64,000 nucleotides of DNA from Lysobacter concretionis Ko07 = DSM 16239 (GTDB lineage Bacteria; Pseudomonadota; Gammaproteobacteria; Xanthomonadales; Xanthomonadaceae), in contig NZ_AVPS01000008.1 in assembly GCF_000768345.1 (NCBI RefSeq), forward strand, positions 124,001 to 188,000. The letters run 5' to 3'. Each line of letters begins with the position of its first letter. Position 1 is the first letter of the stretch. Both the position numbers and the translations under genes were made by a program. The notes under the pieces are model-generated. The model was not told the origin of the DNA. It made no database searches and saw only the letters and a list, made by a program, of their open reading frames with translations. Below, one piece after another: positions 1-12,348 of the stretch.

Positions 1-509
1 TCGGCCAGAAGGCATCGGTGTTCTTCCGCCGGGTCAAGGTCAACATGCTGGCCTCGGTCACCCACCTGGGCGACCAGCCGAAGCTGGAGCAGCTGATCGG
101 CGTGATCAAGGTCGTGCTGGACGGTTACAGCGCCGGCACCATCGATCGCGTGTTCATCTGCTACAACGATTTCGTCAACACCATGGTCCAGCAGGCGACG
201 TTCGAGCAGTTGCTGCCGCTGCCCGCGTCGGATGCGCCGGTCTCGCGCCACGACTGGGACTACATCTACGAACCCGATGCGCAGACCGTGCTGGATCACG
301 TGCTGACGCGCTACATCGAGTCGCTGGTGTACCAGGCGGTGCTGGAGAACGTGGCGTCAGAACATGCCGCGCGCATGGTCGCGATGAAGTCCGCTTCCGA
401 CAACGCCAACAAGCTGATCGACACCCTGCAGCTGGTCTACAACAAGGCGCGGCAGGCGGCAATCACGCAAGAGATTTCCGAAATCGTCGGCGGCGCGGCG
501 GCGGTCTGA
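1..509 (+). CDS. atpG: ATP synthase F1 gamma subunit, 3' part only
   Basis: This is the C-terminal ~168 residues of the F1 gamma subunit, the central rotor shaft of ATP synthase. The gene starts before the window; the first complete codon is at base 3. The frame opens with [10 protein letters not shown] and continues with a VTHLGD segment, both typical of the gamma middle region. The C-terminal coiled-coil helix ([16 protein letters not shown], about 40 residues before the end) is the segment that sits in the alpha3beta3 cavity. It ends 84 bp before atpD, in the usual A-G-D-C order. Identification is firm. Confidence 0.95.
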   Translation, partial: GQKASVFFRRVKVNMLASVTHLGDQPKLEQLIGVIKVVLDGYSAGTIDRVFICYNDFVNTMVQQATFEQLLPLPASDAPVSRHDWDYIYEPDAQTVLDHVLTRYIESLVYQAVLENVASEHAARMVAMKSASDNANKLIDTLQLVYNKARQAAITQEISEIVGGAAAV

Positions 510-2003
<1,494 letters not shown>

Positions 2004-2025
2004 TCCCGCCGGTCGGCGGCTGAGT

Positions 2026-2169
2026 CTTCTCCCGTTCGTGGGAGAAGCGCCTGCCCCCGGATGCTGTAGCCGGGGGTGCCCGCAGGGTGGATGTGGGCAC
2101 CTATCGCCAAGGCATCCCATGCAAACCGGTTCGCACGGCCTCACCCCAGCCCTCTCCCGCAAGCGGGAG
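2026..2169. repeat. Two hairpin repeats between atpD and atpC
   Basis: Two stem-loops of the same flavour lie in the atpD-atpC gap: CTTCTCCC...GGGAGAAG at 2026-2047 and CTCCCGCAAGCGGGAG at 2154-2169. A similar CTCTCCCG/CGGGAGAG hairpin sits at about 9629-9651. Copies inside an operon could modulate mRNA stability or subunit ratio (inference). They look like a dispersed palindromic element rather than terminators, since no T-run follows. Confidence 0.6.
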
Positions 2170-2195
2170 CGGGGGAATAGGAAGAAGAGACAATC

Positions 2196-2621
2196 ATGGC
2201 AAGCACGTTCCGTTGCGACATCGTCAGCGCCGAGGAAGAGATCTTCCACGGCGAGGCCACCCTGCTGGTGGCGACCGGCGAGATCGGCGAGCTCGGCATT
2301 GCGCCCAAGCACGCCCCGCTGATTACCCGCCTGAAGCCGGGCAAGGTCGTGGTGACCCTGCCCAACGGCGAGCAGCTGGATTTCGCCGTCACCGGCGGCA
2401 TCCTGGAAGTGCAGCCGCAGGTGGTCACCGTGCTGGCCGACACCGCGATCCGTGCCCAGGACATCGATGAGGCCGCCGTCCGCGCCGCCAAGGAAGAGGC
2501 CGAGCGCATCCTGGCCCGCCGCGGCGAGCCGATGGAAGTCGCCGAAGCCCAGGCCCGCCTGGCCGAGGTGACGGTCCAGTTGCAGGCGCTGGAGCGCCTG
2601 CGCAAGAACATGAAGCACTGA
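2196..2621 (+). CDS. atpC: ATP synthase F1 epsilon subunit
   Basis: Epsilon subunit (141 aa; E. coli has 139), part of the rotor stalk and an inhibitor of ATP hydrolysis. The N-terminal beta-sandwich ([17 protein letters not shown]..., with [14 protein letters not shown] near 30-43) and the C-terminal two-helix domain (from about residue 88, [16 protein letters not shown]) are both complete. Start ATG 2196 has GGAAGAAGAG upstream. It is the last gene of the atp operon and is followed at 2649 by a terminator. Confidence 0.97.
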   Translation: MASTFRCDIVSAEEEIFHGEATLLVATGEIGELGIAPKHAPLITRLKPGKVVVTLPNGEQLDFAVTGGILEVQPQVVTVLADTAIRAQDIDEAAVRAAKEEAERILARRGEPMEVAEAQARLAEVTVQLQALERLRKNMKH

Positions 2622-2648
2622 GGCAGGACACCGCCGATTGCAGTACCG

Positions 2649-2680
2649 ACGCCGGCCTTGTGCCGGCGTTGTTGTTTCCG
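2649..2680 (+). terminator. Terminator of the atp operon
   Basis: Perfect 8-bp stem ACGCCGGC/GCCGGCGT (2649-2656 and 2662-2669) with a five-base loop, followed by TTGTTGTTT. It starts 27 bp after the atpC stop codon, as expected for a rho-independent terminator. Confidence 0.75.
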
Positions 2681-2689
2681 GGGAGGTGG

Positions 2690-2875
2690 GGCGGCGCATT
2701 GTTGATGCGCCCTACGGTGCGTTGCCGTTTCCCCGCGTTGTAACAATGCGCGGGACCGCGTCAATCGTTTTCCGGAGTTGTAGAGCGCATCAACAATGCG
2801 CCGGACCGCGTCGGGGTGTTGTTCCCGGGGATGTAGGGCGCATTAGCCAACGGCGTAATGCGCCGGACGACCGCG
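2690..2875. repeat. Cluster of GCGCATT palindromic repeats
   Basis: Several imperfect copies of a short palindromic unit built on GGCGCATT...AATGCGCC lie between atpC and the GtrA-like gene: GCGCATTGTTGATGCGCC at about 2693, GAGCGCATCAACAATGCGCC at about 2785, and GGCGCATTAGCC...GTAATGCGCC at about 2837. Each is linked by a CCGGACCGCGTC or TGTAGGG spacer. A related copy lies at 26250-26345. No coding signal is visible. Confidence 0.6.
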
Positions 2876-3259
2876 TCAGCGCCGATAGACCCAATGGCGT
2901 GACAGCAGGAATCCGATGCCGCCCAGCACGACTTCCACGCCCGGCTTGGCCAGCCAGGCCCATTTCAATCCGGCGAAGTGGTTGATCGCTCCAAGCGACC
3001 AGGTGCTGATGGCGGTGGTCAGCAGCCACATCAGCAGGAACCGCAACAACTGGCGCCGGCCGACGCAGGTGTCGTCGCCGGCAAAGGTGATGCGGCCGTT
3101 GAGCCAGAATCCCAGCAGAGCGCCGCTGATCCGGCCGACGATGTTGGCTGCCTCCACGGACATTCCGTGGTGGCTCAGGCCGACCATCACCGCCCAGTCG
3201 AGCAGCCATTGCACGATGCCGATGCCCAGGTAATGTCCGCCTTGTCGCGACAGACTCAT
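2876..3259 (-). CDS. GtrA-family small membrane protein
   Basis: A 127-residue protein with four predicted membrane segments and the GtrA-like pattern: a helix starting HYLGIGIVQWLLDW, then the NIVGRISGALLGFWLNGRITF block near residues 40-60, and a C-terminal RHWVYRR. GtrA-like proteins are thought to move lipid-linked sugars (undecaprenyl-phosphate-glucose) across the inner membrane. I chose ATG 3259 rather than the longer frame to 3301 because it gives an ATGA overlap with the upstream GT-C-like gene, which implies translational coupling. The substrate is unknown. Confidence 0.75.
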   Translation of the reverse strand: MSLSRQGGHYLGIGIVQWLLDWAVMVGLSHHGMSVEAANIVGRISGALLGFWLNGRITFAGDDTCVGRRQLLRFLLMWLLTTAISTWSLGAINHFAGLKWAWLAKPGVEVVLGGIGFLLSRHWVYRR

Positions 3260-5274
3260 GGCGATTGCGGCCTCGGGCTCGCGGCGGGCATCCGCCACCA
3301 TTGCGCGTCGCCGACCGTCAATTCCAACCGGGCGCCGGTTCTCTCCAGGCCGGCACGGCGCGCGGCCGTCAGGCCGTCGGTCGACACGATCAGCTCGCCG
3401 ATCCGGCTGCGACCCAGCAATTGCGCCCAGGCCGCGCCGGTAGCGTCGGCATCGGCGGCATCGCCTTGGGCCTGCATGTCCGGCGCGTACCAGCTGATGG
3501 TGCGGCCGCGTCCGGCGAACTCCGCGTAATACGGATTCGACAGCACCAGCACCGCGCCCGAGTCCGGTGCCCGCTCGCGGATGGCCGCCGCGATCACCCG
3601 CTCAGGAGCGTAGCGGGTGAACAGCGCCTCGTCGTTGCCCAGCGTCGCCAGGCTGCGCTTGGCACCACCGACATGCAGCAGCCAGTGGGAGTTGGCCTGG
3701 AAGGCGAGGTTGAGCAGGCAGGTCGCCACGATCAGGCAGGTCGCGGCCCGCAGCGGCAGCCATCGCTGGATGGCCAGCAGCAGCGCGGGCAGCAGGAGCA
3801 CCATGCCCGGATGCACATAGCGGCCGTACTGCAGCGCTACCAGCGGTAACACCATCGCCAGGCTGGCGCAGATCGTCAGGCCACGGGCGCGTTTGTCGAA
3901 AAGCGCCAACAGCCACGCGCCGGCCAGTGCCACCAGCACGAATCCCATGCCGCCATTCCAGCCTTCCAGGTACCGCGCGGTGTTGAAGGTGAGATTCCAG
4001 GGCAGACCCGGACTGAAGCCGGCGTGCCAGCGCCCGTCGTCAAAATTGAGCGCTGCGAAATAGGGCGACTGGAACATGCCGTTGAACAGCGGCAGCACCG
4101 GATTGCCGGCCACCAGCCACGCGTAGATGAAGCTGGAGCCGCCGGCCATCAGCACGAGCAGTGCCGCACCGGCCAGCGGCTTGATCGCCAGTCGATCGCG
4201 GTGACGCCAGCCGGCCCATGCCAGCAATGGCAATGCGGCCAGCCCATGCATCAATTTCAGCGAGCACAGCAACACGAACAGCAGCGCACCGATCCACAGC
4301 CGGCGACGGACCTCGCCCTTATCCAGAACCAGCAGCGCCAAGGCGATGGTGACCGCCGTGGCCGGGGTTTCGGTCTGCATGCCGCTGAGCAGGCCGGCGG
4401 TCATCGGCAGGCTGGCAAACAGTGCCACCGTTGCCCAGCGCAGGGCGGGACGCAGGCCGATGTGCGCACCGATCTGACACAGGCCTGCCGCGCTGGCGAT
4501 CAGCCAAACCAGATTGAGTGCGCTGCGGGCCTCGGCGTGTGCCAGCACTTGCGGCACCGCCTGCAACACGTCACCCGCCCACGGCGCCAACGCCCATACC
4601 TGATGGGCCGGATCGAGTGCATAGCGCCCGTGGAGCATCAACTGCCAGGGCAGGCCGAGGTGGTAGGCCAGATCGTCGTGCTGCATGGTCGGCAACCAGG
4701 CGCCGGTCGATGCCAGTCCCAGCGCCAATACCGTCCATGCGGCGGCGCGTGGCGCGGAGCGTACGGCGTCGAGCCAGCCGGCGATGCCGCATTGCAGTTG
4801 CTCATGCAGAGCACGACGCCGCCATATGATCGTCAGCAGCAGCAACGGCAGGTAGACCCACCAGCGATGTAGCGGCAGCGGCAGGGTCCAGCCGACCAGT
4901 GCGGCAATCAGGGCAAGCCCGGCCAGGCAGGCCAGCAGCGGGCGCGCCGGCCCGGTCAACAGGCTGCCCACGGAAATCGCCGCCCCGACCAGCGCGGCCA
5001 CCGCCAATGCCGGCAGCACGCCGGTCAATGCGACCAGCATCAGCAGCCACACCGCAGCCAGGGCGTCTGCCCATGCCCCGCCGCGCCAGCGCCGGAGCGA
5101 CCAGGCGACCAGCGAAACGATCGTCGCAATCGCCAGGCTCTCGGCAAAACGCCCACCCGGCAGCACCTGCCAGAACCGGTGCAGCGCGAGGCCGGAAACG
5201 CAGGCGGCAACGCCCGCCCAGATGGTCGCCTGGGCCGTCAGGAGTCTGGCGCGAGGGGCGGCAGGATCGGGCAC
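3256..5274 (-). CDS. Large polytopic membrane protein, GT-C glycosyltransferase-like
   Basis: A 672-residue inner-membrane protein with roughly a dozen hydrophobic segments and a soluble C-terminal stretch (from about residue 560). A paired acidic motif [12 protein letters not shown] (near residue 200) lies in a periplasmic-type loop, like the Asp motif of GT-C (Dol-P-Man/ArnT-like) glycosyltransferases. With a coupled GtrA-like partner downstream it probably adds a sugar from a polyprenyl-phosphate donor to an envelope acceptor. Donor and acceptor cannot be told from the sequence. It could instead be a non-catalytic relative. Confidence 0.6.
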   Translation of the reverse strand: MPDPAAPRARLLTAQATIWAGVAACVSGLALHRFWQVLPGGRFAESLAIATIVSLVAWSLRRWRGGAWADALAAVWLLMLVALTGVLPALAVAALVGAAISVGSLLTGPARPLLACLAGLALIAALVGWTLPLPLHRWWVYLPLLLLTIIWRRRALHEQLQCGIAGWLDAVRSAPRAAAWTVLALGLASTGAWLPTMQHDDLAYHLGLPWQLMLHGRYALDPAHQVWALAPWAGDVLQAVPQVLAHAEARSALNLVWLIASAAGLCQIGAHIGLRPALRWATVALFASLPMTAGLLSGMQTETPATAVTIALALLVLDKGEVRRRLWIGALLFVLLCSLKLMHGLAALPLLAWAGWRHRDRLAIKPLAGAALLVLMAGGSSFIYAWLVAGNPVLPLFNGMFQSPYFAALNFDDGRWHAGFSPGLPWNLTFNTARYLEGWNGGMGFVLVALAGAWLLALFDKRARGLTICASLAMVLPLVALQYGRYVHPGMVLLLPALLLAIQRWLPLRAATCLIVATCLLNLAFQANSHWLLHVGGAKRSLATLGNDEALFTRYAPERVIAAAIRERAPDSGAVLVLSNPYYAEFAGRGRTISWYAPDMQAQGDAADADATGAAWAQLLGRSRIGELIVSTDGLTAARRAGLERTGARLELTVGDAQWWRMPAASPRPQSP

Positions 5275-5447
5275 CGCGGCATCCTAGCAGGTGGTCGGGT
5301 GTGCGGGCCGGGGGCGCGACGATCAGTGGTGAATCGAGCGGTGCCCGTCTGACGGGCGGTCGAACGCGGTCGCGGAGATGCGGATTGCCTCGGAGTTTCA
5401 CGAACGACCTAGAATTGCCGTGTACTGCCTTTCCTATCGGAGTCCGC

Positions 5448-6812
5448 ATGCCCGCACCCCTGCACGTCGTGATCCTCGCCGCCGGCGAAGGCAAGCGCAT
5501 GAAATCCACAGTGCCCAAGGTGCTGCAGAAGATCGCTGGCGAGCCGATGCTCGGCCACGTCATCGCGACCGCGCGGGTGCTCGATCCGGCCGGCATCCAC
5601 GTGGTGTTCGGGCACGGCGGCGAGCAGGTGCGCGAGGGGTTTTCCACGCAGCAGGATCTGCACTGGAGCGAGCAGGCCGACCGCCTCGGTACCGGCCACG
5701 CGCTGCAGCAGGCCATGCCGGCGGTGCCCCAGGACGCGCGTGTGCTGGTGTTGTACGGCGACGTGCCGTTGATCGCCGCGCAGACCCTGAAGCGGTTGCT
5801 CGCCGCGGACGGCCGCATCGCGGTCCTGGTCGCCGATCTGGACGATCCGACCGGTTATGGCCGCGTCCTGCGCGATGCCGAGGGCCGGGTCGCGCGCATC
5901 GTCGAGCACAAGGACGCCAGCGGCGAGCAGCGCGAGATCAAGACCGTCAACACCGGCATCCTGGTCGCCGACGGCGAGCCGTTGCGGCGCTGGCTGGACC
6001 ATCTGGAAAACGACAACGCCCAGGGCGAGTACTACCTGACCGACGTGTTCGCGTCGGCCTCGGCGGAGTTCAACGCGGCGGAGATGGTCCACGTGCATGA
6101 CGCGGTGGAGGTCGAGGGCGCCAACGACCCCTGGCAGCTTGCGCAACTGGAACGCGCCTACCAGCTGCGCGCTGCGCGGGAACTGTGTGCGTCCGGCGCT
6201 CGGCTGGCCGACCCGGCGCGGCTCGACGTGCGCGGTGAAGTGACGGTCGGCCACGATGTCGAGATCGACGTGAACGTGGTGCTGGAGGGCCGCGTGGTGC
6301 TCGGTGACGGAGTCCGGATCGGGCCGTTCTGCCGTCTGCGCAACGTCACCCTCGGCGCCGGCACCATCGTGCGCGCGCATTGCGACCTCGACGGCGCGGT
6401 GGTCGAGGGGGCCGCGACGATCGGCCCGTTCGCGCGCCTGCGCCCGGGCACCGTGCTCGCCGATGGCGCGCACGTGGGCAATTTCGTGGAGACCAAGAAC
6501 ACCCGCCTCGGCGTCAGCAGCAAGGCCAACCACCTGACCTACCTGGGCGATGCGGTGATCGGCAGCGGCGTCAACATCGGCGCCGGCACCATCACCTGCA
6601 ATTACGACGGCGTGAACAAGTCGACGACGACGATTGAAGACGGCGCGTTCATCGGCTCCAACACCTCGCTGGTCGCGCCGGTGACGGTCGGCAAGGACGC
6701 GACCATCGCGGCCGGCTCGGTGATCACCCGGCCGGCGCCGGATGGCCAACTGAGCGTTGCCCGCTCCCGTCAGACGGTGGTGGAAGGCTGGCAGCGACCG
6801 AAGAAGAAATGA
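5448..6812 (+). CDS. glmU: Bifunctional UDP-GlcNAc pyrophosphorylase / GlcN-1-P acetyltransferase
   Basis: GlmU (454 aa) acetylates glucosamine-1-P and then couples it to UTP, giving UDP-GlcNAc for peptidoglycan and LPS. The nucleotidyltransferase signature LAAGEGKRM is at residues 10-18. The left-handed beta-helix hexapeptide domain runs from about 230 to the end and keeps the [12 protein letters not shown] and [10 protein letters not shown] blocks. The reading frame is open much further upstream, but ATG 5448 gives the canonical N-terminus. glmS, the preceding pathway step, lies 7.8 kb downstream. Confidence 0.97.
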   Translation: MPAPLHVVILAAGEGKRMKSTVPKVLQKIAGEPMLGHVIATARVLDPAGIHVVFGHGGEQVREGFSTQQDLHWSEQADRLGTGHALQQAMPAVPQDARVLVLYGDVPLIAAQTLKRLLAADGRIAVLVADLDDPTGYGRVLRDAEGRVARIVEHKDASGEQREIKTVNTGILVADGEPLRRWLDHLENDNAQGEYYLTDVFASASAEFNAAEMVHVHDAVEVEGANDPWQLAQLERAYQLRAARELCASGARLADPARLDVRGEVTVGHDVEIDVNVVLEGRVVLGDGVRIGPFCRLRNVTLGAGTIVRAHCDLDGAVVEGAATIGPFARLRPGTVLADGAHVGNFVETKNTRLGVSSKANHLTYLGDAVIGSGVNIGAGTITCNYDGVNKSTTTIEDGAFIGSNTSLVAPVTVGKDATIAAGSVITRPAPDGQLSVARSRQTVVEGWQRPKKK

Positions 6813-6816
6813 CCTC

Positions 6817-6895
6817 TGTAGGAGCGGCTTCAGCGGCGACGGAAAGATGGTTCCCCGTGCCTGGCCCCGTGATCGCGGCTGACGCCGCTCCTACA
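6817..6895. repeat. REP doublet (TGTAGGAGCGGC) after glmU
   Basis: Inverted copies TGTAGGAGCGGC (6817-6828) and GCCGCTCCTACA (6884-6895) flank about 55 bp in the convergent gap between glmU and the histidine-kinase gene. The same GTAGGAGCG head occurs at 12250 and 60499. This is the arrangement of RAYT-mobilised REP doublets known in pseudomonads and xanthomonads. No RAYT transposase is in the window. Confidence 0.75.
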
Positions 6896-6908
6896 GACAG
6901 ATCGCGCG

Positions 6909-8240
6909 TTAATCCGGCAGCACCAGCGACACGCACAGTCCACCGCCTTCGCGGTTGAGCAGGGCGATGCGGCCGCCGTGGGCTTCGGCGATCTCGCGCG
7001 CGAGCGCCAGGCCCAGGCCGGTGCCGTGGCGCTTGGTCGAGTAGAACGGCAGCAACGCGTTGGCCAGCACGGCCTCGTTCATGCCCTGGCCGCGGTCGAG
7101 TACGTCGATGCGCCAGGCCTCGGGCATACGACGCAAGGACAGCTGAACATCCCCGGGCGCCGAGCCGGATTCGTGCGCGTTCTTGAGCAGGTTCAGCAGG
7201 CACTGTTCCAGCTGGGCCACGTCCAGGTGGGCGATGCCGTCGGTGCCAGCGTCCGCGGTGACGAAATCGATCTGGCTGCGCAGCTGCCCGATGAAGTGCG
7301 ACCAGACGACCGGTTCGCGGCGGGGATTGGGCAGCTTGGCGAAGCGGGCGTAGTCGCGCAGGAAACCTTCCAGGTGGCGGGCCCGGTCCTCGATGGTGGC
7401 CAGCGCGGTTGGCAGTCGCTCGTGCTGGCCGCGCCGCAGCAGCTCCGCACCGGAGTGGGCGAGCGAGGCGATCGGCGCCAACGAGTTGTTGAGCTCGTGG
7501 CTGATGACGCGGATGACCTTCTTCCAGGTCTGCACTTCCTGCCGGCGCAGCTCGGCAGTCAGCACCCGCAGCAGCACGAGTTCGTGACGGCGGCCGTTGA
7601 GGCGGAACTGGCGCCGGCTCAGGTGGTAGATGTCCTCGCTGGCGTTGTCGAACTCGTCGTTGTCGTTGCCGACGGTGAACATCCCGTCGCCGCCGCGTTC
7701 CAGCGCGTCGCGCATTGCCTCGGGGGTCCGTGCCACCACCGTGTCGAATGACTGGCCCTCCAGCTTGCGGCCTTCGCCGAGCAGCTTGCGGGCCGCGAGG
7801 TTGGCGTGGACGATCCGCCGCGACGGGTCGACCAGCAGCATCGCCACCGGCGAGTTCTGCACCATCGTGTCGAGCAGCAACTCGCGCTCCACCAGTGCGA
7901 GCCGCTGCTCGCGCAGGGTGTCGCCGAGACGGTTGTGGGCCCGCACCAGCTCGCCCAGTTCGCCGTGCACGTCGGCGGACAGGCTGAAGTTGTAGTCGCC
8001 GTCGCGGTAGCTGGCGACGCTGCCGGCCAGGGCGCGGAACAGCGAGTTCATCGGCGCGAACACGCGCCGCACGTGGTAGATGAGCAGCGGCAGGTCGATG
8101 GCGAGCGCCGCCGCCCAGGCCATCCACAGTGGCGAAAACCAGTGCGTGAGCCACAGCGCCAGTGCGGTGACCCCGGCCACGTGCAGCAGCGCCAATGCGG
8201 TGAAGACGAGGCTGATCGGGAGTCGCCGTAGCCAGCTCAT
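6909..8240 (-). CDS. NtrY-like membrane sensor histidine kinase
   Basis: A 443-residue kinase: two N-terminal membrane helices (about 9-55), a HAMP-like linker, a PAS domain (about 125-200), a HisKA dimerisation helix with the phospho-acceptor in VISHELNNSLAPI (about 247-259), then an HATPase domain with N box LLNLLKNAHESG, G1 DRGQGM and G2 GTGLGLALA. It lies six bases after the NtrC-type regulator gene, so the two should be partners. The stimulus is unknown. The block also encodes an ABC exporter, so envelope or antimicrobial-peptide stress is plausible (inference). Confidence 0.88.
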   Translation of the reverse strand: MSWLRRLPISLVFTALALLHVAGVTALALWLTHWFSPLWMAWAAALAIDLPLLIYHVRRVFAPMNSLFRALAGSVASYRDGDYNFSLSADVHGELGELVRAHNRLGDTLREQRLALVERELLLDTMVQNSPVAMLLVDPSRRIVHANLAARKLLGEGRKLEGQSFDTVVARTPEAMRDALERGGDGMFTVGNDNDEFDNASEDIYHLSRRQFRLNGRRHELVLLRVLTAELRRQEVQTWKKVIRVISHELNNSLAPIASLAHSGAELLRRGQHERLPTALATIEDRARHLEGFLRDYARFAKLPNPRREPVVWSHFIGQLRSQIDFVTADAGTDGIAHLDVAQLEQCLLNLLKNAHESGSAPGDVQLSLRRMPEAWRIDVLDRGQGMNEAVLANALLPFYSTKRHGTGLGLALAREIAEAHGGRIALLNREGGGLCVSLVLPD

Positions 8241-8246
8241 GGCGGG

Positions 8247-9602
<1,356 letters not shown>

Positions 9603-9628
9603 GAAGGCTCGAAGTCGGAGGGTGTTGT

Positions 9629-9651
9629 TCCCTCTCCCGCCGGGAGAGGGA
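9629..9651. repeat. CTCTCCCG hairpin between permease and regulator genes
   Basis: A CCCTCTCCCG-CCGGGAGAGGG stem-loop fills most of the gap between the second permease gene and the regulator gene. It belongs to the same palindromic family as the atpD-atpC hairpins. It may act as a partial terminator or stability element that lowers kinase/regulator expression relative to the exporter. Confidence 0.5.
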
Positions 9652-9680
9652 CTCAGCGGTCACTCTAAACGCTGCCTGCT

Positions 9681-10907
9681 TCAGACACTGCGTGTTGCCA
9701 CCGCCGGCGGTACCGCGGCGGCGCGTCGCGCGGGACCGAACACCGCGAGCTGGCCCAGCACCCACAGGGTGATTGCGCCGATGGGCAGGTAGATCGCGGG
9801 CAGGCGGGCCAGCTCGTAGTGCTGCATCAGCAGCTGGTTGATGCCGTAGGCCATCGCCATGCCGAGCGCGATGCCGACGCTGGCCAGCAGGAAGTTCTCG
9901 GTCTGGAAGTAGCGCAGGATCTGGCCGCGGGTCGCGCCCAGCGCACGGCGCACGCCGATCTGCTTGGTGCGCTGCTGCACCCAGAAGCTGGCCAGCCCGA
10001 CAATGCCCAGCGCGGTCACCACCAGCAGGCCGATGCAGACCGCCACCAGCAGCCAGACCATCGCGCGGTCCTGGGCGTAGAACTTGTCGCGCAGGACTTC
10101 AAATGTCTCGTCCTTCAGCAGGATACGGTTCGGATTGATCTGGTCGAGCTTGTCGACGGCGGCCTTCAACACCTCGTCGCGGCGGTCTGGGTCGGTGCGC
10201 AGGACGTAATTGCTGCCGATGCTGTAGGGCACCCGGATCGGCATGATCATCGAGTCGTACAGCGTTGCCGGGCTGGCGTTGCCGGGCCGGATCAATGTCT
10301 CGATCACGCCCACCACCCGTTTCGGTTCCTTGCCGCTGGCGTAGATCGACTTGCCGATCGCACTCTCGCCGGGGAACAGCTTTTCGGCCATGGCCCGGGT
10401 GATGATGATCGCGGGGACGGTGGTCTTGGAGTCGGCCGCATTGATCGATTCCCAGTCCACGTATTCATCGTCGTTGAAGTCGCGCCCGGCCACCAGCTGC
10501 AATCCCAGTGCTTCCAGCAATTGCTCGTCGCCGAGATACATCGCCGCGTTCATGGTCGGGTTTTCCTGGTCGGGCGCCAGGTTGATCGACGTGTTCCAGG
10601 AAGAGTTGCCATACGGGATCTGGTTGGTCAGCGCGGCCGCCTTGACGCCGGGGATGGCTTGCAATGCGGCCACATCCTCGCGGCTGAGTGCTTCGGCATT
10701 GTCGTCACGGCCGATGCCGGTGAGCTGGATGCGGACGATCTCCGACTCGGCCACGCCGCTGGGGCGTTCGATGCGCTCGATGCGGGTACCGATCAGGAAC
10801 ACCGCGTTGCAGATGATCGCGCAGCTCAGCGCGATCTCCAGCACGATCAGCGCCGAGGCGGTCTTGTGGCGACGCAGGGTCGACAGGATGGGGCGGATAT
10901 CAAACAT
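9681..10907 (-). CDS. MacB/FtsX-type ABC transporter permease (second subunit)
   Basis: A 408-residue permease with the MacB layout: one N-terminal membrane helix (about 17-37), a large periplasmic core domain (about 45-275) and three C-terminal FtsX helices (from about 285), including the QIGVRRALGATRGQILRYF coupling segment. It is separated by nine bases from a similar permease gene, so the transporter is probably a heterodimer served by the upstream ATPase and membrane-fusion protein. Confidence 0.85.
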   Translation of the reverse strand: MFDIRPILSTLRRHKTASALIVLEIALSCAIICNAVFLIGTRIERIERPSGVAESEIVRIQLTGIGRDDNAEALSREDVAALQAIPGVKAAALTNQIPYGNSSWNTSINLAPDQENPTMNAAMYLGDEQLLEALGLQLVAGRDFNDDEYVDWESINAADSKTTVPAIIITRAMAEKLFPGESAIGKSIYASGKEPKRVVGVIETLIRPGNASPATLYDSMIMPIRVPYSIGSNYVLRTDPDRRDEVLKAAVDKLDQINPNRILLKDETFEVLRDKFYAQDRAMVWLLVAVCIGLLVVTALGIVGLASFWVQQRTKQIGVRRALGATRGQILRYFQTENFLLASVGIALGMAMAYGINQLLMQHYELARLPAIYLPIGAITLWVLGQLAVFGPARRAAAVPPAVATRSV

Positions 10908-10916
10908 GGCGGGGCC

Positions 10917-12227
10917 TCACTGGCTCTTGAGCTGGATGGCGGGCGTGACCTGGCAGGCGCGCCACGCCGGCAATACACCGGCGAGCAGGCTGGCGACGAT
11001 CGCGAGCACGAAGGTGGTCAGCAGCATCAGCGGATCCAGCCGGGCCAGCTCGGCGTAGCTGGCGGGTTGCTGACGCACGGCCCACAACCCGAGCAACGCC
11101 AACCCGAGTCCCAGCACCCCGCCGGCCAGGCCCACCGTGCCGGCCTCGACCAGGCACTGGGCGAAGATCGCCCGGCGCGAAGCCCCGAGCGCTCGGCGCA
11201 CGCCGATCTCGCTGGAGCGGCGCAGGAACTTGGCCAGCAGCAGGCCGACCGTGTTGACCAGGCACACCAGCAGGAAGCCGAACGCCAGCCAGGTCTGCAG
11301 GCGCACGTCGTTGGGCACCACGCCCTTGAAGTCCAGCCATTGCATGACATTGCGCAGGCGCACGTTGGTCGGGCGCTCGAAGCGGCCGGCGGCGCGCTGC
11401 TGGTCGGAGTAGTTTTCCAGGTAACGGCGGTAGTCGGCGGCCTTGGCCGGGCTGTCCAGCTGCACCCAGTACTGCAGCCAGGTGCAGGGCGCGTTGAGGC
11501 CGTACTGGCCTTCGTCGGTTTCGCGTGAATCGCCCCAGCAGTTCATGCTTCCGGCGTGGCCGAGCTTCAGGTCGCGCGAGGTCCAGAACGGCAGGAACAC
11601 CTGCTCCAGATCCCCGAAACGGCTGGTGTTGAGATCGTAGAAACGCGGCGTCAGGCGCCAGTCGTCGACCACCCCGATCACCCGGAAGCTGGTCTGCTCC
11701 AGCCGGATCGTCTGGCCGACGCTGTTGCCGCCCTCGAACAGCTTGTCGTTGAGCGCCTTGGAGATCACCGCGACGCGATCGCGGGCCTGGTCCTGCGCCG
11801 CAGTCCAGCCGTTGCCGTAGGCGAAGGGCACGTCGAACATCGGGAAGAAGTCGCCGGTGGTGTAGCGCGCATCGGCGTTGAACGGCTTCAGGCCATCGCG
11901 CTGTGGTTCCACCGATACATTGCCGCCGGCCATGATCGCCTGGCGATCGCCCTTGGCATCGGCCTGCAGGGCTTCGGCGTCGAAGCGGGTGAGTTGCTCG
12001 TCGGGCTCCTCGCCGGGGACGTGGCCGCCTTTTCCGCCGGGGTCCAATTGCGGATAGAACAGCGTCTGGCTTTTGCCCGGCAGCGGATCGCCGGAGAGCA
12101 CATGGAACACCGTCAACGTGGTCATGCTGGCGCCGATGCCCAGCGCGATCGCCAGCACCATCAGCGCGGTGAGGACCTTGTTGCGGCGGAAGCTGCGCAG
12201 GGCGAGGTCGAGATAGTAGCTGAACAT
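10917..12227 (-). CDS. MacB/FtsX-type ABC transporter permease (first subunit)
   Basis: A 436-residue permease with a helix near 17-40 (MVLAIALGIGASMTTLTVF), a periplasmic core and three C-terminal FtsX helices with EIGVRRALGASRRAIF. The frame is open to 12416, but ATG 12227 gives the standard MFSYYLDLALRSF start and excludes the REP doublet from the protein. It pairs with the next permease gene. These transporters usually export peptides, lipids or small hydrophobic compounds through a TolC-like outer-membrane channel; none is encoded here. Confidence 0.85.
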   Translation of the reverse strand: MFSYYLDLALRSFRRNKVLTALMVLAIALGIGASMTTLTVFHVLSGDPLPGKSQTLFYPQLDPGGKGGHVPGEEPDEQLTRFDAEALQADAKGDRQAIMAGGNVSVEPQRDGLKPFNADARYTTGDFFPMFDVPFAYGNGWTAAQDQARDRVAVISKALNDKLFEGGNSVGQTIRLEQTSFRVIGVVDDWRLTPRFYDLNTSRFGDLEQVFLPFWTSRDLKLGHAGSMNCWGDSRETDEGQYGLNAPCTWLQYWVQLDSPAKAADYRRYLENYSDQQRAAGRFERPTNVRLRNVMQWLDFKGVVPNDVRLQTWLAFGFLLVCLVNTVGLLLAKFLRRSSEIGVRRALGASRRAIFAQCLVEAGTVGLAGGVLGLGLALLGLWAVRQQPASYAELARLDPLMLLTTFVLAIVASLLAGVLPAWRACQVTPAIQLKSQ

Positions 12228-12249
12228 GGCAATCCTTCGAAACAGATTC

Positions 12250-12320
12250 TGTAGGAGCGACGTAAGTCGTGATGGGTCTTGTCGGACAAGTTGTGGTCGC
12301 GACTTGCGTCGCTCCTGCAG
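12250..12320. repeat. REP doublet (TGTAGGAGCGACG) within the exporter operon
   Basis: Inverted copies TGTAGGAGCGACGTAAGTCG (12250-12269) and the matching CGACTTGCGTCGCTCCTGCAG-type arm (12300-12320) lie between the ATPase and first permease genes. The head is shared with the elements at 6817 and 60481. A REP doublet inside an operon can stabilise the upstream message. Confidence 0.75.
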
Positions 12321-12348
12321 CCGAAGTCCCAGCGGGATCTGAAAGGAA

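Noticed and set aside
6817-6895. Reading the TGTAGGAGCGGC pair as an attachment site or insertion-sequence ends
   Set aside because: The same head recurs at other intergenic sites without any mobile gene, which fits REP doublets better.
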